This document shows positions 43,617 through 53,063 of a DNA stretch of 64,000 bases, one piece after another. Source of the stretch: Cytophagales bacterium. GTDB taxonomy: Bacteria; Bacteroidota; Bacteroidia; Cytophagales; Cyclobacteriaceae. How positions within the stretch are numbered: the first letter of the stretch is position 1; each line of letters opens with the position of its first letter. Below the pieces are notes generated by a model that saw only the letters and a program-made list of their open reading frames with translations, had not been told where the DNA came from and made no database searches. The stretch is from positions 1 through 64,000 of the forward strand of contig JADBYQ010000027.1 in NCBI GenBank assembly GCA_020402945.1, read 5' to 3'. The translations under genes and the position numbers were made by a program.

Positions 43617-44882
43617 CTAGTCTTCCAAGATTTCGATTTCCACGCGTACATTAGCTGACGCCAGCGCATGATCTTCTTCGTAAACGGGCTTCTTACCGCC
43701 CCATGCCTTTATTTGCATACGGCTTGGATCTACTCCTTGGCTGACGAGATAGTTTTGAATGACCAACGCTCTTTCTTCGGAGAGTTTTTTAGCAGAACCA
43801 AATCCTTCTTTTACATCAACTGTCATGGCAAAGAAGTTTTTAGAGTCTCCCATTGAAATTACTTTACCATGAGAATTTCCATTCGTGTGCCCGTGGATTT
43901 TGATTTTGTATTTGGGATTTTCCTTCAGCATATCGAGCAAACTATTTACTTCATATTTTGATTCTGGGCGCATAATGCCTGCGTCTTTGAAAAAGTAAAC
44001 ATTATACATCACTGCAAAGTCGCCTTTCTTCAGCCGTACTAACTCAAAAGGGACCACGGTTTTATTTTCCTCAACCGTAATCCCTTCGGTAGCTTCTGGC
44101 TGGTTGAAATTAGCAACAGTTTGAATCTTACGATAGCCAAAAACCTCGCACACGAAAGAAATGTTTCCTGATTTGTTCGCGGGCTTTACATTAACGGGCT
44201 CATTGGCGCGATAGGATGCCACTTTTCTTGGCTTTGTTTTATCTAGATCCATCACATCTATATCTCCTTGGATTTCCATTTGGTTATTTGTAAAGACCTT
44301 GAATAGAAATTTTTTACTTCCTGCTTCTACTTCTTCAATTGGCGAGCCCGGTACTACTGTTGGGGTAGTGTTCTGTTCTGTAGTGCTTGAGTCAGCAATG
44401 GGTGGCGTGCTATTTTCGGTCGGTACATTAGCTATGACGGTCTCTATTGCGGAGGCGCTGCCTTTCTGTACGGCTTTGTTGTCTGATATTTCTACCTTCT
44501 CGATAGATTTTCTTGTAATCGGATTAGTGTCGGTGCCTTTGCTTGTATCCTCTTGGTCGTCACCCAAAACACCACTGAATACCCATGCATCGGAAAAGCC
44601 CCCTTGACGCAATTTTTTTGCCTCGTTAAATGCTGTTTCAATATCAGTGGTAGTAAGCACGTAAACATAAAATAGTTTCCGGAGTGGATTTATCGAAAAT
44701 TCAGCACTCGGATTACTTGGTTTTACATTATTTGTAAATTCAATTGCGTTTTTGGGTATCGAAAAAGCCCCAATCACTACGTAGTTTGATGCTTTCCTGC
44801 TCAACTGCCCCTTGCTGGCAGAGACCTTAAAATTGAGCGCAACTGTCAATATCAAAAGGATTAAAGTCAACCTCTTTTTCAT
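43617..44882 (-). CDS. OmpA-family protein with SPOR-like N-terminus
   Basis: About 421 aa from the ATG at 44882, which gives a good signal peptide (KKRLTLILLILTVALNFKV). The region about 35-95 resembles a SPOR/peptidoglycan-binding fold (YVVIGAFSIPKNAIEF, FYVYVLTT). A low-complexity Thr/Ser/Pro stretch follows (about 120-165). The C-terminal OmpA domain (about 300-420) contains YKIKIHGHTNGNSHGKVI and LSEERALVIQNYLVSQGVDPSRM, which bind peptidoglycan. It probably links the outer membrane to the wall. Confidence 0.85.
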   Translation of the reverse strand: MKKRLTLILLILTVALNFKVSASKGQLSRKASNYVVIGAFSIPKNAIEFTNNVKPSNPSAEFSINPLRKLFYVYVLTTTDIETAFNEAKKLRQGGFSDAWVFSGVLGDDQEDTSKGTDTNPITRKSIEKVEISDNKAVQKGSASAIETVIANVPTENSTPPIADSSTTEQNTTPTVVPGSPIEEVEAGSKKFLFKVFTNNQMEIQGDIDVMDLDKTKPRKVASYRANEPVNVKPANKSGNISFVCEVFGYRKIQTVANFNQPEATEGITVEENKTVVPFELVRLKKGDFAVMYNVYFFKDAGIMRPESKYEVNSLLDMLKENPKYKIKIHGHTNGNSHGKVISMGDSKNFFAMTVDVKEGFGSAKKLSEERALVIQNYLVSQGVDPSRMQIKAWGGKKPVYEEDHALASANVRVEIEILED

Positions 44883-44992
44883 AGGGTGTTGTTTATGTGT
44901 GCCACAAAGGTCATCCATACTAATTAATTAATTTAAGCCAATGTAATCAAAACCTTATATAACAAAGAGTTATGACATAAAAATTATTGATT

Positions 44993-47386
44993 TTAGAGCA
45001 CTTCAAAAGAACGCTTTATCGACTCTCCTCGGCTGTCAATAAGTGTAAGCTCATGAGATCCGTGCTCTGGATTTAGTCCCAAATTGTGTGTTTTTGTGGT
45101 TTTTCCGAAGAAAATGCCGTCCATATGCCAATAAATAACTGCATTCGGATCGGAATGGACGGCTTCAAAAACAACTTGCCCATTATTTCCAACTAATTGC
45201 CGTGGAATGAAAATTTTGGTGTTTTGTTTAGGGTAAATCAGGTCGAATGTGTTTGAAATCGTGTTTGAATCGCACCCCTTTTTAAAGGGTGGCAGTGGCA
45301 GATATTCGTTTCCGCGTTGGTAATAGTATGCTTGAACTGGAGGCAGAATGAACCAATTCGATGGAATCATTTTGTTCAATTCTTCACAACCGGAATGAAC
45401 TCTCCATTTTCTGTCTTGGCTAAGGTGTATTTTCTTGTGGAAAGGGCATGCCGATGTACCCAGCCCTGATTTGTCTACCCACATCGTGTCTACTTTTTCG
45501 CAAAATTCAGAAGGTCGGTAGCCGCTCTTCGAACACACTGAGATTCGTTGCATTTCTGATTCCGGAGTATCGAACCACGTTTTCCCTGGCAACAAGGCAA
45601 ATAGATCGAAAAGTATAGGTGCGGCTGTTTCTGTTCCCGTCAAACCCGGCCTGCCTTCGCCATCTGCATTCCCCACCCATACCCCCACTGCATAATTGGG
45701 ATTTACGCCCAATGCCCAGCCATCCCGCAAGCCATGACTGGTTCCGGTTTTCCAGGCAATTTTTTTGGAGCTACTGAAGTATTTCCATCCCGTTTCTTCA
45801 CCCGGCCGGTACAATTCTTTTAGTGCATCGAAGGTGAGATAAATAGATGAGGCACTGAGCCATGTGGATTCTGATATGGTTGTTCCCGGTTGCAAGTTCC
45901 CAGTTGCTGGTGACTGGTAACCGGAAACTAGGAACGTGGAACCAGAAACTGAGTACTGGAGTGGGTGAAAATCACTCTTATTGTATCTATTTTTTCCAGG
46001 GTGTTCAAAGTAATTATTCAAAGTTCGAGCCATCGAGGCATAAATCCCGGTGATGTCCCACAACGTTCCCTCCGCACCACCAAGAATGAGCGAGAGCCCG
46101 TAATGATCTGCTGTTTTGTTAAGGGTGGTGAGTCCCACATTTTTTAGTAGTTCATAAAATTTTTCGTAGCGAAACTCTCGTAGCTCTTCCACAGCGGGAA
46201 TATTAAGTGAGCGAATTAAGGCCTGATCGGCAGGTACAGCGCCATCAAACTGGTTCGAAAAGTTTTTCGGGGAAAAGCCATTGATCGTGATTGGTACATC
46301 AGCTTGAAGCGTTTTAGGTAGCATCTTACCTTCGTCTAACATGGCTGCATAGAGAATGGGTTTTAATATACTTCCGGTACTACGAGGCGAATAGATGACA
46401 TCTACTTGCTCCTCGTGCTTACTTCCCGCCTCTACATTTCCAATATAGACAAGAGTGTTTCCCGTTTTTACATCTACCACCAAAGCAGCTGCATTGAAGA
46501 TTTGGTTGGCACGAAGGCGTTCCATGTGGTCACGAAGCACGCTTTGCGCTTGTTGTTGCAAGGCGTAATCGATGGTAGTGATTATTTTTTGTTGACTCTT
46601 TCCTTCTTTAATAGCTCTGTCTAACAGATGGGGAGTTAGTCGAGGTAATGGTAATGGATTATCAGGGATGGGTTCTGCTTTTGCCAGATCCAACTCCAGT
46701 TGATCCAACTTTTTCTCTCGATGTAATTTGGTAAGCAGCCGATCTCTTTTGGCTTTCAATAAATTTCTGTTTTTCCCTAAATGAACAAGCGAAGGATTGT
46801 TGGGTAGCACTGCGAGCATTGCTGCCTCTGCCCAACTGAGTTGATCAGCCGGACGACCAAAGTAACGCCAACAAGCCGCCTCCAACCCAACCACGTTTCC
46901 GCCAAAGGGAGCATGAGTGGAATACAGTGATAGTATTTCATTCTTCGAATGCCGAAGCTCCAGGCGAGTGGCGAGGATGAACTCTATAATTTTTTCGAAA
47001 AAAGTTCGGCCACGATTTTTCCGATGCAGTCGAATCACTTGCATAGTGATGGTGCTGGCTCCACTACTAATTTTTTTTGACCGGATGTTTTGCCGAATGG
47101 CCCTACCTATGGAAATAGGATCAATACCAAAATGGTGATAGAAACGCTTGTCTTCATAGGCAACGATTGCCGTTTTGAACCTATCCGAAACAGTGTCTCT
47201 TTCTGGAAACCGCCATTGACCATCCGAAGCAATGTTTGCACATAGAAGGTTATTATTTTGATCTACCAATACGGTAGAATAGGAATCAGTAAAAAGTACC
47301 TTGGGCAAACTGACGTAGAAGAGTGTAAGCAAAACACAAACACTAATGGCAAATAGCCATTTAATTTTTTGCCAATTAGTTCTCAC
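44993..47386 (-). CDS. pbpC: Penicillin-binding protein 1C (glycosyltransferase/transpeptidase)
   Basis: A 797-aa bifunctional wall enzyme. A signal anchor (residues 9-28) is followed by a GT51 glycosyltransferase domain with VAYEDKRFYHHFGID, GASTITMQVIRL and ATRLELRHSKNEIL. The transpeptidase domain carries SxxK in STGSILKPILYA, SLN and KTGTS in IAWKTGTSHGLRDG. A C-terminal BiPBP_C-type domain starts about residue 705. An odd in-frame low-complexity insertion (residues about 476-502) is described separately. The DUF3089 gene lies 8 bp upstream in the same operon. Confidence 0.93.
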   Translation of the reverse strand: MRTNWQKIKWLFAISVCVLLTLFYVSLPKVLFTDSYSTVLVDQNNNLLCANIASDGQWRFPERDTVSDRFKTAIVAYEDKRFYHHFGIDPISIGRAIRQNIRSKKISSGASTITMQVIRLHRKNRGRTFFEKIIEFILATRLELRHSKNEILSLYSTHAPFGGNVVGLEAACWRYFGRPADQLSWAEAAMLAVLPNNPSLVHLGKNRNLLKAKRDRLLTKLHREKKLDQLELDLAKAEPIPDNPLPLPRLTPHLLDRAIKEGKSQQKIITTIDYALQQQAQSVLRDHMERLRANQIFNAAALVVDVKTGNTLVYIGNVEAGSKHEEQVDVIYSPRSTGSILKPILYAAMLDEGKMLPKTLQADVPITINGFSPKNFSNQFDGAVPADQALIRSLNIPAVEELREFRYEKFYELLKNVGLTTLNKTADHYGLSLILGGAEGTLWDITGIYASMARTLNNYFEHPGKNRYNKSDFHPLQYSVSGSTFLVSGYQSPATGNLQPGTTISESTWLSASSIYLTFDALKELYRPGEETGWKYFSSSKKIAWKTGTSHGLRDGWALGVNPNYAVGVWVGNADGEGRPGLTGTETAAPILFDLFALLPGKTWFDTPESEMQRISVCSKSGYRPSEFCEKVDTMWVDKSGLGTSACPFHKKIHLSQDRKWRVHSGCEELNKMIPSNWFILPPVQAYYYQRGNEYLPLPPFKKGCDSNTISNTFDLIYPKQNTKIFIPRQLVGNNGQVVFEAVHSDPNAVIYWHMDGIFFGKTTKTHNLGLNPEHGSHELTLIDSRGESIKRSFEVL
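45882..45960 (-). repeat. In-frame intergenic-type repeat inserted in pbpC
   Basis: The segment reads as runs of TTCCCAGTTGCTGG, TGACTGGTAACCGG and GGAACCAGAAACTG. This is the flavour of dispersed 'CAGTTGCCAGTTACC' repeats seen between genes in Bacteroidota. Here it stays in frame, encoding SVSGSTFLVSGYQSPATGNL. Genome copy number is unknown. Confidence 0.5.
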
Positions 47387-47394
47387 CCTTAAAG

Positions 47395-48447
47395 TTAAGG
47401 ATTTGTTGGGGAGCTTTCTTTTTGCTTAAAAAACTTTTCAATTCGGAGCGCAGCATTTTCTCGTATATTCACATAGAAAAAATTCATATCAGCACGATGC
47501 CAATTTTTGTTTTTTACTAACCAACTCCCATTAATATTTGGCCGATGTATCCACAAAATCCCATCCTGATTTTGAGCATCCGCCAGTTGAGGCGCGAAGG
47601 TAAATTTAAAAGCAACACCACCTTTATTGAGTTCTTTGGTGGCCAGTGAGTCACTGCTATTCCAAAGCAGCGGATTCGTGGACAGAGAGCCTTTGAAATA
47701 CGAGTTGTAATTATCGGGAAAATAATTTCGTCCAAACGTATTCCAGGATGCCCACACACCCAACTCGTCCGGTGTTTGGGTAGGTCGGATATTTTTAAAC
47801 GTATCAGGTTTGATAGCGCGACCAATCAGGTAAGCCGCCACTAATTGTTTTTGCAATTCCTTGCCATCAAAGTAATCTTGCAGAAGCCGCATACCATGAT
47901 AACTCCCTTGACTATGTGATGCGATGATTATCGGTCGACCCTGATTGTAATTTTTTAGATAATATTCGAACGCAGCTTTAACATCTTGATAGGCGAGATT
48001 TAGCGCACCCACCGCATCTCCCTTTTCAGAAGTATAGAACGCATATAAATGTGCTTGTCTATAATAGGGTGCATAGACTCTGCACGGACCATTGAAAATG
48101 GTAGCTTGATTAAGAATCGTGCTGGTTTGAATCAGAAGATTGAGTTCGGCATCATTGACATCCGCGTTCCAGAGATATTTATTCTGTGGCTCTTTAATGA
48201 AAATAGTAGGGTAAATAAAAAAGACATCGGCTTGTGCGGTGGCTTGTAAATCTTTCAGATTTGACTTTCTGGGAACGCTATCAGCTGCATCTTTTTTAGT
48301 GGGCAAGGCTGCCCAAGTAGAAGGCAAACTGTAATTGGGTGATGGGGGGACTGGGGAAGCATTAAACCGGCTTTGCAGTTGGTGGATTCTTGGCGAACAA
48401 GAACACACCAGCCAAATAAGTGCGATACTTTGAAAAAGACGCGGCAT
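47395..48447 (-). CDS. DUF3089 lipoprotein, alpha/beta-hydrolase-like
   Basis: A 350-aa lipoprotein with lipobox LVCSC (about residue 16). The DUF3089 core contains ADVFFIYPTIFIKEPQN, RVYAPYYRQAHLYAF, and a lipase-like nucleophile elbow IIASHSQGSYHGMRLL (GxSxG replaced by SHSQG). Probably a cell-envelope esterase or lipase-like protein. It is located 8 bp upstream of pbpC and co-directional, so likely co-transcribed. Confidence 0.88.
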   Translation of the reverse strand: MPRLFQSIALIWLVCSCSPRIHQLQSRFNASPVPPSPNYSLPSTWAALPTKKDAADSVPRKSNLKDLQATAQADVFFIYPTIFIKEPQNKYLWNADVNDAELNLLIQTSTILNQATIFNGPCRVYAPYYRQAHLYAFYTSEKGDAVGALNLAYQDVKAAFEYYLKNYNQGRPIIIASHSQGSYHGMRLLQDYFDGKELQKQLVAAYLIGRAIKPDTFKNIRPTQTPDELGVWASWNTFGRNYFPDNYNSYFKGSLSTNPLLWNSSDSLATKELNKGGVAFKFTFAPQLADAQNQDGILWIHRPNINGSWLVKNKNWHRADMNFFYVNIRENAALRIEKFFKQKESSPTNP

Positions 48448-48517
48448 TTTTTAATCAAAAATACTAAACAGATTGGATTATGCTAAGCGAGAAAAACAGC
48501 ACAATGATAAATTATTG

Positions 48518-50017
48518 TCAAAGAGTTTGCCTCAGAAAGTTTTTCGCGATCCCTAGTGGTCTTAGTATGTATCTTTTTTTGTCCACATGCAAAACCTGCC
48601 TTCGTAAGATGTCATCAAGTGTTTTGATGGTCTTGATAATGTGCCGTCCTTTATTGAGCATGACACATTCCGCCATTACACCATAGGCGGCATCTGTAAT
48701 TTCTGATCGGGTGGCAAAGCCCGTTTTATTGAGCGTTTCCAAAACCTGCGTGGCCCAGATTACTGGCACGTGCGCGGCTTCGCATATCCACAGGATCTCT
48801 TCCTGAATTTCGCTCAATCGCTCGAATCCAATTTCAACCGCTAAATCGCCACGAGCAATCATTACCCCCACTGAACCATCCATCATACCATTAAATAAAA
48901 GTGCTGGTAAATTTTGAATGGCTAATAGTCGTTCAATCTTCAAGATGATCGCAGGTGTTTTCTTTCGAGAGTGTTTGCGTAGCTCGGTACGGAGAATCTC
49001 AATATCTCGCGGATCGCTAACAAAAGAATAGCCAACCATATCAGCATGCTTGCAGATAAACGGAATATTCTCTTTGTCATTTTCTGTCAGTGGAGGAATA
49101 TTCAAATCGCTATCAGGCAAATTGATTCCTTTCTCAGGCTTTAAAAATGGCTTCTTGGTGGAAATCCGAGTGATGCGAACGTGAGCAGAGTTGGGCTCTA
49201 CTGAGATCACTTTCGCTTCGAATTTCCCATCATCAAAAAACAAATGCTCGCCTGGTTTGATCATCTCAAAGATTGACGCAGGCTCAATCCAGATAGGGGT
49301 GCCTTCTTTCTTGGCAGGTTGTGGGGCTGACATCGGCAGTAACAACACGTCCTCCTCTTCATGCAGATGAAGTCCTTTTTCTGCATCTATTTGAGGTGAC
49401 AATGCAGCCACGCGAATCTTGGGGCCTGCCAAATCCATGTAGAGTTTGCAATTATGACCTGTTTTGGAAACAGATCTATGCAAGACATCAATCATCTTGA
49501 TCCAGACCTCAGGATTGTCGTGCGCACAATTGATCCTTACCACTGACATTCCGCTATGTAGCATTTCTTCGACCATCAAGCGATCATTTGCCATTTCTTC
49601 GGTAAACGTGACCATGATGTGTGGCCGCCCCGTAGAAGGACTAATGCCCAGCAGCTCTTCATTGTGACGGGCTCTTAGCCGTGCGGCATCTTCAAACCCG
49701 CAAGGAGCTTCATGTCGTTCAACATGGTTCGAGTTTAGCCATCGAAGCACTGTTTGCACTTGAGCCATGGTATGACTTTCACAATTAGCTATTGATGAGA
49801 GACCGATTTTATGAAGGTACTCTTGGGCTTCGCGAATTTCGGCACTTCGCAAAACTAAATAATGCAGCAGGTTGGTAGCGCCAGGTTGGAAATTTGGGTG
49901 AGTTGTTTTTAAAAGCCCCGCATGCTTCTTCTCAGTTGCAATCATCAACTGAACCAACTCATCCAATTGATCATATACTTTTTGGAAATCGTACGACTGC
50001 ACTGAGGCGACTTTCAT
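48518..50017 (-). CDS. Pyruvate kinase-like protein with N-terminal extension
   Basis: A 499-aa protein. An N-terminal helical extension of about 125 residues (VASVQSYDFQKVYDQLDELV ...) precedes the pyruvate-kinase barrel: VRINCAHDNPE, YMDLAGPKIRV, catalytic Lys and metal Glu in ILKIERLLAI, metal Asp in MIARGDLAVEIG, and Thr in WATQVLETL. The usual C-terminal regulatory domain is absent. The family's normal NFSHG is NCAHDN here. It probably converts phosphoenolpyruvate to pyruvate, but its activity is unproven. It overlaps the PiT gene by 4 bases, so it is translationally coupled to phosphate import. Confidence 0.85.
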   Translation of the reverse strand: MKVASVQSYDFQKVYDQLDELVQLMIATEKKHAGLLKTTHPNFQPGATNLLHYLVLRSAEIREAQEYLHKIGLSSIANCESHTMAQVQTVLRWLNSNHVERHEAPCGFEDAARLRARHNEELLGISPSTGRPHIMVTFTEEMANDRLMVEEMLHSGMSVVRINCAHDNPEVWIKMIDVLHRSVSKTGHNCKLYMDLAGPKIRVAALSPQIDAEKGLHLHEEEDVLLLPMSAPQPAKKEGTPIWIEPASIFEMIKPGEHLFFDDGKFEAKVISVEPNSAHVRITRISTKKPFLKPEKGINLPDSDLNIPPLTENDKENIPFICKHADMVGYSFVSDPRDIEILRTELRKHSRKKTPAIILKIERLLAIQNLPALLFNGMMDGSVGVMIARGDLAVEIGFERLSEIQEEILWICEAAHVPVIWATQVLETLNKTGFATRSEITDAAYGVMAECVMLNKGRHIIKTIKTLDDILRRQVLHVDKKRYILRPLGIAKNFLRQTL

Positions 50018-52254
50018 TTTCCTTGACCCATTATGAAATCTTTGTAAAGATGGTAAAGACGCTGAGTGGATTCTATGATATCTGTCATCTCCAATAAAAT
50101 GCGTGTCTGCAACGTGGCAAGCTTGTTGTTAATTTCATTTTGTTGAATACGAAGGATTTCTGAATCTAAACAGGAATCCAAGAATTTTTTTAATTGTTGA
50201 AAAGATACTTCCTCTTCTTTGCTTTTGTTGAAACTCAATCCTGAGATTTCTGAACGAACAATGGAGAAATAATTGCCTGACTGTGATTCAATGGATTCAA
50301 GCATTTTTTGGAAATTTTTGTTTGGAGTAGGGTGGAAGTTGGCGACATGTTCACTGCACGACTCGCTGATCAGCGAACTGCTTTGATAAAGGTCCTGCAG
50401 GATATCGAAAACCAATAGATTCAATCGGCCGGCTGGTAATCCGGCATTTTCTGTCTTCCGTATGTAGCGAACTATCTTTTCGCTGATGCGTTTATTTTCG
50501 GCCGCTACCTTTTTTACCTCTTTCTTTTGGGCTTCAAGTTTCTTAGGCGATTCACTAAGCAAAGCATCCCAACAGTGTTGCAAAAGCCGCTCAATCCCTA
50601 ACAAGTTCTCTGCTGCATTTAATTTGCTTTGGTCGAGTAACTCGCGCACGGTAATGGTTTCTTTTAACAGCAGTTTATCGGCTTTTGCTTCATTTCTTTG
50701 TTTGCGTTTAAATGTGATCTGGCTGTAGACAAGCAGCGAAAGGGTAATGCATGCTACTATCACCACTCCGGCAAATCCTGTAAAATATAGAAATAGCGCA
50801 ATTAGTGCGCTCCCCGCGAAGGCCACAAAGGCAGTAAGCACCCAGCCACCAATCACTTGTAGTACTCCGCTTACCCGATAAACGGCACTCTCTCGCCCCC
50901 AGGCTTGATCAGCAAAAGAAGAACCCATTGCTACCATAAACGAGACGAACGTAGTGGACAGGGGAAGCTTTTGTGAGGTGCCCCACGCAATGAGCGCACT
51001 GGCAACGACCAAGTTTACAGCTGCGCGGAGTAGGTCAAAGGAAGGCTCTTGTGATTTTCCTTTCTTCGACTCTTTTGGTTGCCGCAGTCGATTTTCCATA
51101 CTCTGCCGCCAGGATTTGGGCATGTTATGGGAGAACTTGCTGCCAAAAAAAATAGCACCACCTACCAACCAACGAGCTATTGGATTGGAAGTAAACTTTT
51201 CATCTCCCTCGTCTTGCCTGCCTAGCGACACTTCCGTTTCAGTTACCTTTCTGCTCTTTGCGCTGAGCCACAGCGTGGCTACCATGATGGCTCCCGATAC
51301 TAACAAGAACCAAACAGGTGTCGTAATCTGCTCATTGAGCACATTCATATTAAAGGCATCGGCCGCCACACCGGAAACGGACCAAGCTGCATAGGCCGAA
51401 TAAGCGGCCACTGAAACACCTATAAAATTCACCAAGTCGTTTCCAGCAAAAGCCATCGCCAATGCAAACGTGCCAATCAACACAATGATTTTTAGCGGAT
51501 TGATTTCTGAAAAGCGCATCGCGAAAAACGTGACCAGAAAGAACGCCACGAATGAGATCCCCAAAATGAGAAGGGTATTTTGTTGAATCCAGCTTAATTG
51601 GCTCATGCTCACCAACGCACTTCCCTCGAGGCCTTTGATGAGCAAAAAGTAAATCATGATTGTTACTGCTATACCCGAAAAAGCAGGGCCAAATATTTTT
51701 AAACTCTTCTTCAGCTTGAAGGTGAATAGCAGGCGCGAAAAAAAGTGGATGACGGTGCCTGCCACAAACGCCACTAAGACTGAAAAAAAAATGCCTCCAA
51801 TAATAGTGAGGGCGCTTCGATAGTTAAGAACTGTTTCTAATTCAGCAAAGGGCTTTCCTTGGTCGAGCACATACAAAACGCCTACCGTGAACGAGGCACC
51901 CAATAACTCGAATATGAGTGATACTGTAGTGGAGGTGGGGAGCCCCAATGAATTGTAAATATCTAGTAGGATTACATCTGTTAGCATCACCGCTAAGAAG
52001 ATGATCATCACTTTGTCGAACGTAAAAAACTCTGGTTGAAAAATGCCGTTGCGGGCGATTTGCATCATGCCATTGGAAGAGAGTGTGCCGATCAACACAC
52101 CGGCACTCGCAATGATGAGGATCATGCGGAAAGAGGCGACTTTAGAGCCAACGGCCGAATTCAGAAAATTGACCGCATCGTTACTTACTCCAACAATTAA
52201 GTCGACAATTGCAAGCAAGACGAGCAAGCCGATTATGATTTGAAAAGCCAGCAT
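50014..52254 (-). CDS. PiT-family inorganic phosphate transporter with C-terminal PhoU-like part
   Basis: A 746-aa membrane protein. PiT signatures occur in the duplicated repeats: LIVGVSNDAVNFLNSAVGSK near the N-terminus, GLPTSTTVSLIFELLGA, AGNDLVNFIGVSVAAY and KLPLSTTFVSFMVAMGSSFADQAW. About 12 transmembrane helices fill residues 1-510. The remaining 235 residues are helical and cytoplasmic (LGIERLLQHCWDALLSESPKK, KIVRYIRKTENAGLPAG), resembling PhoU-like helical bundles that modulate transport. It cotransports phosphate with H+ or Na+. The pyruvate kinase-like gene is coupled downstream. Confidence 0.92.
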   Translation of the reverse strand: MLAFQIIIGLLVLLAIVDLIVGVSNDAVNFLNSAVGSKVASFRMILIIASAGVLIGTLSSNGMMQIARNGIFQPEFFTFDKVMIIFLAVMLTDVILLDIYNSLGLPTSTTVSLIFELLGASFTVGVLYVLDQGKPFAELETVLNYRSALTIIGGIFFSVLVAFVAGTVIHFFSRLLFTFKLKKSLKIFGPAFSGIAVTIMIYFLLIKGLEGSALVSMSQLSWIQQNTLLILGISFVAFFLVTFFAMRFSEINPLKIIVLIGTFALAMAFAGNDLVNFIGVSVAAYSAYAAWSVSGVAADAFNMNVLNEQITTPVWFLLVSGAIMVATLWLSAKSRKVTETEVSLGRQDEGDEKFTSNPIARWLVGGAIFFGSKFSHNMPKSWRQSMENRLRQPKESKKGKSQEPSFDLLRAAVNLVVASALIAWGTSQKLPLSTTFVSFMVAMGSSFADQAWGRESAVYRVSGVLQVIGGWVLTAFVAFAGSALIALFLYFTGFAGVVIVACITLSLLVYSQITFKRKQRNEAKADKLLLKETITVRELLDQSKLNAAENLLGIERLLQHCWDALLSESPKKLEAQKKEVKKVAAENKRISEKIVRYIRKTENAGLPAGRLNLLVFDILQDLYQSSSLISESCSEHVANFHPTPNKNFQKMLESIESQSGNYFSIVRSEISGLSFNKSKEEEVSFQQLKKFLDSCLDSEILRIQQNEINNKLATLQTRILLEMTDIIESTQRLYHLYKDFIMGQGK

Positions 52255-52386
52255 AGTTGAAATCGAGGTAAATTAGCCGATCGCAGATTACCGCAATGTT
52301 AAGGTTTTTGAAAAACTGACTTCGGTGTGCCCCTAATCAACAACGTCACGCAGAGCGATTGCCTGTACTGCTGCTACATTTCGAGG

Positions 52387-52746
52387 CTAGGCTCCGGTAA
52401 AAATCAGGTCAAGTAAGCCAAACATTCCCGCCCCTAAAATAATCGTCCACGAGATCCAGTCTTTAAATTCGTTTTTCTTGTGTAGGAGAAAGAGTGCGTG
52501 TAAAACTGCATGAATGACAAAGAAAACATCTAGCCCAAAAATGAGCCGACCGTTGTCGGGTTGCGCAAGCCCACGGAATAAAAAAAAGAAAAGAGGAATG
52601 TGAGCCAGCATAAAAATGCGATAGCCCCAGATGTCATTTAACAACGATAGTCCTGGAAAAATTCTCCATTCCTTACAACGGACAGCATCCATCTCGTGCA
52701 TGAGTATAAATGTGAGCCCCAGGTAAAAGGAAAGATGATCATTCAT
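52387..52746 (-). CDS. Small four-helix membrane protein
   Basis: A 119-aa integral membrane protein: helices around residues 5-17, 42-60, 67-88 and 98-116. It has the conserved-looking segments MHEMDAVRCKEWR and FFVIHAVLHALFLLHKKNEFKDW, with histidines that could bind metal or haem. It resembles short uncharacterised membrane families (possibly DUF6713). Function unknown. It is monocistronic, followed downstream by a 132-bp gap with nothing recognisable. Confidence 0.65.
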   Translation of the reverse strand: MNDHLSFYLGLTFILMHEMDAVRCKEWRIFPGLSLLNDIWGYRIFMLAHIPLFFFLFRGLAQPDNGRLIFGLDVFFVIHAVLHALFLLHKKNEFKDWISWTIILGAGMFGLLDLIFTGA

Positions 52747-53063
52747 AAGTAAAAATTATTCAGGCAAGTTATGCAGAAAGAAATCTCTCACATTGCCGCC
52801 CAGGATTTTTTCTGGGAATTTTTCTTGGAAGAGATTAAGTTGATATGGTTAATAATTGTCTCTGACAATCTTCAGAAATTTACTCTAGTTTGTTGTTGGT
52901 CTTTCAAAGACTAAATTGTTCCTCATAACGTTTCGCGGCTTGGCGTAATGGCGGATTTCCACCACAAATGTTGATACGAAGCACTACTGTTTGTTTAATC
53001 ACAAAACTGTCATACGAAGCACTGCACTCGCCATTACGCCAAACCGCTGTTAGCGGTTCGGCT
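52747..53063. other. 317-bp intergenic region holding an attC-like element
   Basis: This gap between two minus-strand genes has no coding frame. Its right half is the long palindromic element at 52925-53056; the left half (52747-52920) shows nothing recognisable. Confidence 0.6.
52925..53056 (-). repeat. attC-like recombination site (integron cassette-type) candidate
   Basis: TTGGCGTAATGGCG (52940-52953) is perfectly complementary to CGCCATTACGCCAA (53029-53042). Outside it GCGG (52935-52938) pairs with CCGC (53044-53047), and outermost TAAC (52926-52929) pairs with GTTA (53049-53052), with bulges. Read on the minus strand it begins GCTAAC and ends CGTTATG, the shape of an attC site (YAAC ... 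GTTR), and it lies just past the 3' end of the gene at 53064. Internally ATACGAAGCACT occurs twice (52974-52985, 53012-53023). No integron integrase is in the window. Confidence 0.5.

Noticed and set aside
48480-48686. Plus-strand small frame near the pyruvate kinase end
   Set aside because: It overlaps the 3' end of the minus-strand gene; no domain and no conserved feature.
50954-51394. Plus-strand frame of 146 residues in the PiT gene
   Set aside because: It is antisense to conserved PiT helices; the Ser/Pro/Cys-rich composition is typical of a shadow.
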